Assembly (NCBI GenBank): GCA_025938055.1
Contig: JAICQC010000091.1
Span: forward strand, 1-12,549
Direction of reading: 5' to 3'
From: Anaerolineales bacterium
GTDB taxonomy: Bacteria > Chloroflexota > Anaerolineae > Anaerolineales > Villigracilaceae
DNA length: 12,549 nucleotides
How positions within the stretch are numbered: position 1 is the first letter of the stretch; each line of letters begins with the position of its first letter. This document shows, piece after piece, positions 6,154 through 12,549 of this stretch. Under the pieces are notes generated by a model. The model made no database searches. It was not told the origin of the DNA and worked only from the letters and a program-made list of their open reading frames with translations. Position numbers and translations under genes: made by a program.

Positions 6154-6954
6154 ATGGAACGCGATACCCCTTCCTTTTCTCGGAAGGCTGGAGGTGGGGT
6201 CTGGCGCTCCCTGAGTTCCCGGGAGAACGTTTTGGCAACCCTTTCTCAATCGCAATCGCGGGATTTTGAATCCGCATCTGACCTGAGCCGACGGCTGGGT
6301 CTGCCCTTTTCAAACCTGGCCCTGTTGAAGCGCGCGCTTACGCACAGTTCTTACGTAAATGAGAATCCTGACTCTCAGGAGGATAACGAACGGCTGGAAT
6401 TTCTCGGCGATGCTGTGCTGGACTTTGTGGTTGGTGCGTGGGTCTATAATCGTTTCCCTGAAATGCGCGAGGGTGAACTGACGAAGCTCCGTTCTGCCAT
6501 CGTGCGAAACGATCAGCTTGCTACCTTTGCCCGGCATTTGAATCTGGGACCCGCGCTTCGGCTGGGGCGCGGCGAATCCTCCTCGGGTGGTCGTCAACGC
6601 GACGGCTTGTTGGGATCGTTGTTCGAGGCGGTGATCGGCGCGTTGTATCTGGACGCGGGACTTGAGGCAGTGGAGGCATTTGTTCACCCTTTATTAGATG
6701 CCTCGCAGGAATTCATCCTGGATGAGATCCATGACCCGAAGAGCCGCCTGCAGGAATGGGCACAGGCTGAAAAATTGGGAACACCACTGTACGTCACCCT
6801 GAGTTCCAGTGGACCTGATCATGCAAAAGTCTTCGAGGTCGAAGTGCGCATTCAGGGTGCCACCTATGGCAGGGGACATGGCTCGAGCAAGCAGGTTGCC
6901 GCGCGTATTGCGGCGCAGACAGCGCTGGAATCGCTGGGTCTTTCCTATAAATAA
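6154..6954 (+). CDS. rnc: Ribonuclease III
   Basis: RNase III cuts double-stranded RNA in rRNA maturation and mRNA turnover. The catalytic domain (about 44-180) has the signature NERLEFLGDAVLDF (78-91) with Glu82 and Asp86, plus Glu158 in LFEAVIGALYLD. A double-stranded-RNA-binding domain (about 192-262) ends the protein. The position equivalent to E. coli Asp114, normally an acidic metal ligand four residues after Ile-Leu-Ala, is Ser155 (codon TCG at 6616-6618). The start is ambiguous. ATG 6154 gives 266 residues but has a poor ribosome-binding site, and its first 26 residues look non-family. TTG 6232 gives 240 residues, with GGGAGA (6221-6226) 5 nt upstream, and fits family length better. 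I give the outer ATG and consider TTG a real alternative. smc follows after 18 nt, so they are probably co-transcribed. Confidence 0.94.
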   Translation: MERDTPSFSRKAGGGVWRSLSSRENVLATLSQSQSRDFESASDLSRRLGLPFSNLALLKRALTHSSYVNENPDSQEDNERLEFLGDAVLDFVVGAWVYNRFPEMREGELTKLRSAIVRNDQLATFARHLNLGPALRLGRGESSSGGRQRDGLLGSLFEAVIGALYLDAGLEAVEAFVHPLLDASQEFILDEIHDPKSRLQEWAQAEKLGTPLYVTLSSSGPDHAKVFEVEVRIQGATYGRGHGSSKQVAARIAAQTALESLGLSYK

Positions 6955-6972
6955 AACTCACTTAAAACATAC

Positions 6973-9900
6973 ATGCCTCTTCGTCTAAAATCACTCGAAC
7001 TGCAAGGGTATAAGACCTTTGCATCCAAAACCACCTTTGAATTTGCAGGTGGCATTACAGCCATCGTGGGACCCAATGGCTCTGGTAAATCGAACATTGC
7101 CGATGCCCTGCGCTGGGTACTGGGCGAACAATCCTATACATTGCTGCGCGGCAAAAAGACCGAAGACATGATCTTCAATGGATCAGAGCACCGGCCGCGC
7201 GCCAGCATGGCTTCAGCGCACATTCTCTTTGACAACACCACGGGCTGGCTGCCAGTGGACTTTACCGAAGTGGGGATGACGCGCCGCGCCTACCGCGATG
7301 GACACAATGAGTATTTGCTGAACGATCAACATGTGCGCTTGCGCGACCTGAACGAACTGCTTGCGGCTTCGGGTCTATCGGAACGTACGTATACGATCAT
7401 TGGTCAGGGGCTTGTGGATGCCTCCCTCGCGTTGAAGGCAGATGAGCGCCGGCGCTTGTTCGAGGAAGCAGCGGGGGTTGGTCTCTATCGTGTGCGCCGC
7501 GAGGATGCCCTCAAACGACTCGACAACACCACGCGTAATCTTGAGCGCGTGCTCGACATCATGTCTGAGCTGGAACCGCGGCTGCGCAGTCTGGAGCGTC
7601 AGGCAAAGCGCGCCCTTGAATTTACCCGCGCCCAGGCGGACCTGAAAGTGATTCTGCGGGAGTGGTATGGTTACCACTGGCACCGCTCGCAGCAGGAGCT
7701 GACAGATGCGCGCGAGGTCGTCAAAGCGCAGGAAGTACGCGTGAACGAAGCGCGCGAGGTCCATGCCAGAGCGCAGACAGAATACAACACCTTTCGGGAG
7801 AAGTTCGTTGGATTGCGAGCCCAACTCAATGCCTGGCACCGCCAGTCGGCTGATCTGCACAACCAGCGTGAAGAGGTTAGCCGTTCACTAGCAGTGCTCG
7901 AGGAGCGTCAGCGTTCCCTGTTGACGGCGCAGTCCTCGGTCCTTGCCGATCAGGACCGCACTTCTGACGAAGAACGGATCGCGCAGGAGCGCCTCACGGA
8001 AGCGGAACAGGAAGCCGCGCGTTTGCATAGCGAGTATGAAGAAGCACAGCAGCAATATGCCTCTGTACAACAGGCTTTCCAGGCAGGGCAGGTAGAACGC
8101 GCCGCGGTGGAAGAGAGATTAAGATCGGCGCGCGCGGAAATCGAAAAGTGGAATACGCAGCGTGCCGAGTCACAGGCGCGCCTGGATGAATTGAAATCGA
8201 GGCTCGAGAATTTACAATCTCGATTGAATAGCGCTGAACAGACAATCGAAATCGCTGAGAAGCAGGCGCGCCAAGCCGATGAAAACCACAGCGCGGCACG
8301 TGCGGCGCGCGAAGCAGCCGAGTCTCAATTGCGTGATGCAGAGTCCCGGCTTGGAGAAAAACGTCAGGCGCTGGAACGGTTTGAAGCTGAGCGGCGCGCG
8401 AAATCAGAGGAGCGGGCGCAGCAGCTTGCCCATCACACACGTCTGAAGGCGCAGCTCGAAGTCCTCGAGCAGGCGGAACAATCCCTGGCAGGTTATGCAG
8501 AAGGCGCACGTTTTTTGCTAGACGCTGCACGACAGGACCGTCTCCGCGGCGCGCGCGGTGCGTTGAGCGCCTCGCTTGATGTGCCTGCCGAGCTTGAGGT
8601 GGCGATCGCGGCTGCCCTGGGTGACACGCTGGATGCCATCCTCCTCGACGCAAATGAAATTGATGAGGCTCTGCAATTGTTGGAATCCGACGGAGTGGGA
8701 CGTGCAGCATTGCTCCCATTGGACAATCATTCGCGTCCTTCAATCGCCAAGCCGGATGATGAAAACTCGCTGGGTGTTGCTTCTGAACTGGTCAACGCAC
8801 CGGAAGAACTACGAGCTGCCGTCCGTTTGATGCTGGGTCAAACGTTGATCGTTCGGGACCGGGCAACCGCACGGCGTTTGGTGGCTGAACTCCCGGCGCA
8901 GGCGCGGATCGTCACTCTGCGCGGGGAGGTCTTCCGAGGCGACGGACTGATCATTGCGGGCAAGGCTGCCGGCGGGACGGCTCTCAGCCGCCCGCGCCAG
9001 AAACGCGAACTAAGCGAATCTCTGTCTGCATTAAGCGCACAGCTCGAGTCGTTGAACCATGACGTCGATTCCATTTCCTCACATATTGCAGAAGCGCAGC
9101 ACGAATTATCTCAGGCAGAGGAGTCAGCGCGCGCCGCGCGCCTCCGCCTGGAGGAAGCCCGGGAGGGCGAGCGTCTGGCAGGATTGGAGTCTGAGTCAAC
9201 GCAGCGTCAACTGGAATGGCAGAAGAGCCAGCAGGGTCAGTTAAAAGCGGAGGCTGAGGAAGCCGCGGCAATCCAACAAAACCTGATCCAATCGCAATCG
9301 GATGTGGAGATCCAGAGCGCCGGAGTCCAGGAAGACGTGCGCTTCCTATCTGAACAACTGCAGAGTATGGATCTGGCAGAGGCGCAGAACCAGGCGTCGT
9401 ACTGGAGCACACGCGTGGCAGTTGTCGAACGTGCTTTGGCAGACGCGAGTGCGAGGAAAGAAGAGAGAGAGAAAGAAGTCACGCGCTTTGATACTCGCCG
9501 CTTCGAGTTGAGCGCGCGACTCAATGACGCGGAAACATCGCTGAGTGGGTTGGATTCGGAAAGAGCTTCGCTGCGTGAACGTGAGACACAACTTCATACA
9601 CAGATCGAAGAGCTGCGGGTTTCGATTGATCCGGCGGAGAAGGACCTGGAGACTGCCGAACAGGAGGAAGTACGTTTGCAGGAAGCCGAGTCCAATGCGC
9701 AGCGGGCGCTGGCAACGGCAGAGCGCCTGCTGGGGCAGGTGCAGCTGGATCAAATGCGGAAGCAGGAGGCTCTGGATAACCTGCGCCAGAGAATCACCGA
9801 TGACTTTGGCTTGGTGATGTTTGATTATGCCGAGGATGTTGCGGGTCCTGTGCCTTTGCCTTTCGAAGGCATGGTGGAGGAGCTGCCCGTGGTGACCGAA

Positions 9901-10578
9901 GTCTCGCCGGACCTTGAAGCACAATTGGCGCACCATCGCACGCGTTTGCGCCGCATGGGCGCCATCAACCCGGAGGCAAAGCAGGAGTTCGATACAGAAT
10001 CCGAACGTTACAAGTTCATGCGCACGCAGGTGGACGACTTGCAGAAAGCACAGGAAGACCTGAAGCACGTGATCGCGGAACTCGACGAGCTGACTCGTCA
10101 GGAGTTCTCAAAAACGTTCGACGCGGTGGATATACAGTTCCGCGCCATGTTTACCCGTCTGTTTGGCGGAGGCTCGGCGCGGCTGGCGTTGACGGACCCG
10201 GATAATCTCGTCGAAACAGGGATCGAGATAGAAGCCCGCCTGCCGGGGCGCCGCGAGCAGGGCCTTGCCCTGCTTTCTGGCGGCGAGCGCAGCCTTACAG
10301 CGGTGGCGCTGGTCTTTGCACTGCTGAAAGTGTCACCCACGCCCGTCTGTGTGATGGATGAAGTGGACGCGATGCTCGATGAAGCGAATGTGGGTCGCTT
10401 CCGCGACCTTCTGCAGGAGCTCAGCCGGGATACGCAGTTCATCGTTATCACGCACAACCGCAACACGGTTCAGGCGGCGGACGTGATCTACGGTATTACG
10501 ATGGGGCGAGATTCGGCGAGTCAGATCATCAGCCTGCGGCTCGACCAGGTGACCGAGGAAATGCTGCAAAGAGCGTAA
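6973..10578 (+). CDS. smc: Chromosome partition/condensation ATPase SMC
   Basis: SMC dimers with ScpA and ScpB compact and segregate the chromosome by ATP-driven loop extrusion. The 1201-residue protein is full length. The N-terminal head has Walker A GPNGSGKSN (33-41). A long coiled coil rich in Glu, Arg, Gln and Ala runs to about 505, the hinge lies at roughly 508-665 and includes GKAAGG, and a second coiled coil runs to about 985. The C-terminal head has the ABC signature LSGGERS (1101-1107), Walker B VCVMDEVDA (1125-1133) and an H-loop His1161. No Shine-Dalgarno site is visible in the 18-nt gap after rnc, so translation may be coupled or initiated by an A-rich leader. The rnc-smc pairing is common in bacteria. 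scpA and scpB are not in the window. A strong terminator follows at 10597. Confidence 0.98.
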   Translation: MPLRLKSLELQGYKTFASKTTFEFAGGITAIVGPNGSGKSNIADALRWVLGEQSYTLLRGKKTEDMIFNGSEHRPRASMASAHILFDNTTGWLPVDFTEVGMTRRAYRDGHNEYLLNDQHVRLRDLNELLAASGLSERTYTIIGQGLVDASLALKADERRRLFEEAAGVGLYRVRREDALKRLDNTTRNLERVLDIMSELEPRLRSLERQAKRALEFTRAQADLKVILREWYGYHWHRSQQELTDAREVVKAQEVRVNEAREVHARAQTEYNTFREKFVGLRAQLNAWHRQSADLHNQREEVSRSLAVLEERQRSLLTAQSSVLADQDRTSDEERIAQERLTEAEQEAARLHSEYEEAQQQYASVQQAFQAGQVERAAVEERLRSARAEIEKWNTQRAESQARLDELKSRLENLQSRLNSAEQTIEIAEKQARQADENHSAARAAREAAESQLRDAESRLGEKRQALERFEAERRAKSEERAQQLAHHTRLKAQLEVLEQAEQSLAGYAEGARFLLDAARQDRLRGARGALSASLDVPAELEVAIAAALGDTLDAILLDANEIDEALQLLESDGVGRAALLPLDNHSRPSIAKPDDENSLGVASELVNAPEELRAAVRLMLGQTLIVRDRATARRLVAELPAQARIVTLRGEVFRGDGLIIAGKAAGGTALSRPRQKRELSESLSALSAQLESLNHDVDSISSHIAEAQHELSQAEESARAARLRLEEAREGERLAGLESESTQRQLEWQKSQQGQLKAEAEEAAAIQQNLIQSQSDVEIQSAGVQEDVRFLSEQLQSMDLAEAQNQASYWSTRVAVVERALADASARKEEREKEVTRFDTRRFELSARLNDAETSLSGLDSERASLRERETQLHTQIEELRVSIDPAEKDLETAEQEEVRLQEAESNAQRALATAERLLGQVQLDQMRKQEALDNLRQRITDDFGLVMFDYAEDVAGPVPLPFEGMVEELPVVTEVSPDLEAQLAHHRTRLRRMGAINPEAKQEFDTESERYKFMRTQVDDLQKAQEDLKHVIAELDELTRQEFSKTFDAVDIQFRAMFTRLFGGGSARLALTDPDNLVETGIEIEARLPGRREQGLALLSGGERSLTAVALVFALLKVSPTPVCVMDEVDAMLDEANVGRFRDLLQELSRDTQFIVITHNRNTVQAADVIYGITMGRDSASQIISLRLDQVTEEMLQRA

Positions 10579-10596
10579 TTAATAACGTGAGAAAAT

Positions 10597-10627
10597 AAAA
10601 CCGTCCGACTTTACGTCGGACGGTTTT
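10597..10627. terminator. Bidirectional intrinsic terminator between smc and the convergent foldase gene
   Basis: AAAACCGTCCGAC (10597-10609) is exactly complementary to GTCGGACGGTTTT (10615-10627), with a 5-nt loop. That gives nine mostly G-C pairs plus A-T pairs, with a T-run on one side and an A-run on the other. It works for smc (+), which stops at 10578, and for the minus-strand gene, which stops at 10643. Confidence 0.93.
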
Positions 10628-10642
10628 TGCTTTCTATAAAAA

Positions 10643-11938
10643 TTATTGTTGCGGGACCTGAAGCGCTGGTTCCATAGGAACGTTCTGTCTCCAGGTTTCG
10701 AAGGTGGTGATCGACGCTTCTTCCCGGATATTGGTCAGCCACACGCCGAATTCTGTTTCTTTTTTCTGTTCATACTGAGTGGCGTTCAACGGGTTTTCTT
10801 GATGACCAAGGACCTGGATGATGTGGTAGCCAAATTGGCTTTGGACGGGCTCACCGATTTCGCCGATCTCCTGGTTGAATGCCGCCTCTTCGAATTCAGC
10901 GACCATGGCGCCTCTGCCAAACCAGCCCAGGTCTCCGCCGACCGCGCCGGAGCCGGTGTCCTGTGAATATCTCCTGGCGACCTCAGCAAAGTCAACGCCC
11001 TGATTGAGCAGGAGCATTGCAGCCCCGGCTTCGGCTTCATTCCGCACCAGGATGTGCCGCGCCCAGACCTGTTCCTCGGTGGCGGGTACGTCTGCCGTGA
11101 CCTGCTCCATTAATTTCTGGCGATAGAGCTGCGCCTCGTAGACCGAGCGTAACGTTCTTTCACTGATATTGTACGTACCAAGACTCTCCAGTAATTCATC
11201 GTACTGCGACTGGAAGTCTTCCAGGGTGAATGGGGTGGGCGATCCCGTTGGAAGCGGCGGAACAGGCGTCGGGGTGGCAGGCACGGTCGTGGCGGTCGGC
11301 GGCGGTGTCGCGGACATGTCCAATGTTGCCGTTGGTTCAGCCGTGGAGGTTGGCGCCTCGGTCGGTGTGGACGTGGAGGGATAGAGCGTCAGCTGCTGGC
11401 TCGTGAGCGTGGGGAAGGAGACCTCGGTCGGCGTGATCGTGGGGGTCGGTGTCCCATCCGGGAAGAACTCAAAATTTTCCCGGATCGATGCCTCGATTTC
11501 CTCCTCCGAGACCGTGATCCCCAGCTTTTCCGCCTCCTGGCGGATGAGGATTTCATCCGTCATCTGGTCTAGCACCTGCTGACCAAGGATGTCCGGCGAG
11601 CTAAGGGTGCCAGCAATCTGCTGCATTTGCTGGGAATAATCAATGCCAAAGTTCTGCTGGAACATTGAATACTGGGTATAGATGTTCAACATTTGAACAC
11701 GCTGGAACTTGACGCGTTCCTGCCATTCTCCGGTGGTAATGGTTACGCCATTGACTTCGGCAACCGGCTCACGTAATGAAAAAACGTTGAGTCTGAGATA
11801 GCCATAAGCCAACAGACCGACGACGATCAAAACCCCGGCGATGGCGATTCCCCGGATCAGGTTGATCTGGCGGCGTTCCCGCTCGAGGCGGGCAATGTGT
11901 TTCTTGGTGACAACCCTGGGTGTATTCTGTTTTGCCAT
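10643..11938 (-). CDS. Membrane-anchored PpiC/SurA-type peptidyl-prolyl cis-trans isomerase with Thr/Pro-rich insertion
   Basis: This is probably an extracytoplasmic foldase of the PrsA/SurA class, 431 residues. A basic cytoplasmic start (1-27) precedes one membrane segment (about 28-47, no lipobox Cys). A SurA_N-like helical chaperone domain follows (about 55-157, with ILGQQVLDQMTDEILIRQEAEKLGI). A Thr/Pro/Ser-rich linker lies at about 159-237, followed by a helical return (238-285) and a parvulin PpiC domain (about 291-379: ARHILV, GGDLGWFGRGAMV, FGYHIIQVLG). The linker interrupts the chaperone region rather than joining domains at a terminus, which is unusual. ATG 11938 has GGAG 7 nt upstream. 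It lies 81 nt after rpsR on the same strand, with a hairpin in between, so co-transcription is possible. It ends at the bidirectional terminator. Substrates are unknown. Confidence 0.92.
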   Translation of the reverse strand: MAKQNTPRVVTKKHIARLERERRQINLIRGIAIAGVLIVVGLLAYGYLRLNVFSLREPVAEVNGVTITTGEWQERVKFQRVQMLNIYTQYSMFQQNFGIDYSQQMQQIAGTLSSPDILGQQVLDQMTDEILIRQEAEKLGITVSEEEIEASIRENFEFFPDGTPTPTITPTEVSFPTLTSQQLTLYPSTSTPTEAPTSTAEPTATLDMSATPPPTATTVPATPTPVPPLPTGSPTPFTLEDFQSQYDELLESLGTYNISERTLRSVYEAQLYRQKLMEQVTADVPATEEQVWARHILVRNEAEAGAAMLLLNQGVDFAEVARRYSQDTGSGAVGGDLGWFGRGAMVAEFEEAAFNQEIGEIGEPVQSQFGYHIIQVLGHQENPLNATQYEQKKETEFGVWLTNIREEASITTFETWRQNVPMEPALQVPQQ

Positions 11939-11960
11939 TCATCTTCTCCGTGACGCAAAG

Positions 11961-12002
11961 ACGGGGCATGCCGTGGTGACTTGATCGCGCAGCATGCCCC
12001 GT
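11961..12002. promoter_or_regulatory. 11-bp inverted repeat between rpsR and the foldase gene
   Basis: ACGGGGCATGC (11961-11971) is exactly complementary to GCATGCCCCGT (11992-12002), with a 20-nt loop. Read on the minus strand it follows the rpsR stop by 17 nt and precedes the foldase ribosome-binding site. Only CTTTG follows the stem, so it is a poor intrinsic terminator. It may be a partial terminator, a processing site or an operator. Confidence 0.5.
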
Positions 12003-12019
12003 ATCTCTGCTACTCAGGA

Positions 12020-12304
12020 TCAGCGACCATCGTCAGCCGATTTCCCTGTGAACGGCAGCAGGGCGATGTGGCGTGCCTGTTTGATGGCGGCAGCCACAGC
12101 ACGTTGATGTCTTGCGCAGGCGCCCGTCTGGCGGCGCGGACGGATCGAGCCGTCCTCGGTCACGTACTTGCGCAGCAAGTCTGTCTTTTTGTAGTCAATC
12201 ATCAGCGTTTTATCAGCACAAAACTGACAAAATTTTGGTTTCGCAAAGAAGCGGCGCTCACCGCCTCCTTCCGAGGAACCGTAGGGTCTTCGATCTTCAG
12301 CCAT
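12020..12304 (-). CDS. rpsR: 30S ribosomal protein bS18
   Basis: bS18 binds near the 30S platform beside bS6. The 94-residue product has the conserved core KFCQFCADK (25-33), [21 protein letters not shown], then TGACARHQR (60-68) and RHIALLPF. Cys26, Cys29, Cys63 and His66 are the set expected of the zinc-binding (C+) form. An acidic and Gly-rich N-terminal tail (1-20) is longer than in minimal versions. The ATG at 12304 has GGAG 6 nt upstream. It follows ssb on the same strand, matching the common rpsF-ssb-rpsR order. An 18-bp palindromic repeat lies in the spacer. rplI, often next, is absent, and a foldase gene takes its place. Confidence 0.97.
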   Translation of the reverse strand: MAEDRRPYGSSEGGGERRFFAKPKFCQFCADKTLMIDYKKTDLLRKYVTEDGSIRPRRQTGACARHQRAVAAAIKQARHIALLPFTGKSADDGR

Positions 12305-12332
12305 GTATTACTCCAATTTGAGTTTTGCATAG

Positions 12333-12393
12333 AGACCCTAAAGGCTTGTCCTGAGCCAGTCGAAGGGTTTCCTTTGACAAGCCTTTAGGGTCT
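12333..12393. repeat. Perfect 18-bp inverted repeat in the ssb-rpsR spacer
   Basis: AGACCCTAAAGGCTTGTC (12333-12350) and its exact complement (12376-12393) flank a 25-nt loop. Part of the left arm and the loop (12346-12367) carry the CCTGAGC..AGTCGAAGGG core also found in the gatA-gatB spacer. In the ssb-rpsR mRNA it would form a very stable hairpin 12 nt after the ssb stop and 28 nt before the rpsR start. There is no U-tract after it. It may act as an mRNA stabiliser or partial terminator, or simply be a dispersed palindromic element. Confidence 0.7.
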
Positions 12394-12404
12394 GAAAAAT
12401 TCGT

Positions 12405-12549
12405 TTAGAACGGGAATTCATCCTCGTTGGCGGTAATCTCATCCGGAGGGACGTCCGATCCCTGCTGGCCCGCATTCGCGTTGTTCTGGTCGCGCCGTTC
12501 GCCGCGGTCACCGAGCATCATCATCTCGTTGGCGACAACCTCCACGCTG
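12405..12549 (-). CDS. ssb: Single-stranded DNA-binding protein, C-terminal 47 codons (starts outside the window)
   Basis: SSB protects single-stranded DNA and recruits repair and replication proteins through its acidic tail. The visible part begins with SVEVVANEMMMLG, the last strand of the OB fold. A short disordered linker rich in Gly, Gln, Asn and Arg follows. It ends NEDEFPF, a variant of the DDDIPF protein-interaction tip with the terminal Pro-Phe kept. TAA is at 12407-12405. The neighbour rpsR fits the conserved rpsF-ssb-rpsR cluster. The linker is short compared with proteobacterial SSB. Confidence 0.93.
   Translation of the reverse strand, partial: SVEVVANEMMMLGDRGERRDQNNANAGQQGSDVPPDEITANEDEFPF

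Noticed and set aside
5783..6313. Overlapping minus-strand ORFs upstream of and into rnc (5783-6046, 5983-6255, 6107-6313)
   Set aside because: They are translations of dispersed palindromic repeats and of the antisense of rnc. They show typical repeat-derived peptides and no family features.
7994..8743. Long antisense ORF (249 codons) inside smc, and a similar one at 9346-10068
   Set aside because: Both are opposite the high-GC coiled-coil coding sequence, lack family motifs and have the low-complexity look of antisense frames.
1..12549. CRISPR array, tRNA or rRNA genes, prophage or defence genes
   Set aside because: No regularly spaced direct repeats, cloverleaf or rRNA sequence, integrase or nuclease cassette was seen. 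The content is conserved housekeeping.

Overview
This window looks like chromosomal housekeeping DNA from a Chloroflexota bacterium, probably an Anaerolineae-like lineage. The basis is moderate GC, short interspersed palindromic repeats of a kind I associate with that group, a Thr/Pro-rich linker in a secreted foldase, and full-length bacterial SMC, RNase III, bS18 and SSB. The taxonomic call is an inference.

Layout. Positions 1-4093 (minus strand) hold one operon read right to left: a candidate promoter, a 27-codon leader ORF, a terminator/antiterminator region, aspS, gatC, gatA and the start of gatB. AspRS carries His31, the residue associated with non-discriminating enzymes, so the operon probably makes Asp-tRNA(Asp), Asp-tRNA(Asn) and then Asn-tRNA(Asn). 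Positions 4252-4768 (+) carry a stand-alone receiver-domain response regulator. It converges, with a 1-nt gap, on an aldo/keto reductase (minus, to 5702). Positions 5742-6153 have no gene but hold a composite palindromic repeat. Positions 6154-10578 (+) are rnc-smc, closed by a strong bidirectional terminator that also serves the convergent gene at 10643. Positions 10643-12549 (minus, read right to left) are ssb (partial), rpsR and a membrane-anchored PpiC-type foldase.

Main discovery candidate. The roughly 270-nt leader of aspS-gatCAB has the parts of a classical ribosome-mediated transcription attenuator. A short ORF (4075-3992) contains nine consecutive Asn/Asp codons (six Asn, three Asp). 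A protector stem (4059-4052 with 4011-4004) puts those codons in its loop. A perfect 10-bp antiterminator (4016-4007 with 3965-3956) excludes both the protector and an intrinsic terminator (3967-3938, then AUUUAUUUUG). The sensed amino acids are exactly the products of the downstream operon: low charging of tRNA(Asn) or tRNA(Asp) would stall the leader ribosome and raise expression of AspRS and the amidotransferase. I do not recall an Asn/Asp attenuator on an aspS-gatCAB operon being described. That is from memory and unchecked.

The rest is mostly ordinary. Smaller points are a Ser at an expected acidic metal-ligand position in RNase III, a Thr/Pro-rich insertion within the foldase, and palindromic repeats in the gatA-gatB and ssb-rpsR spacers.
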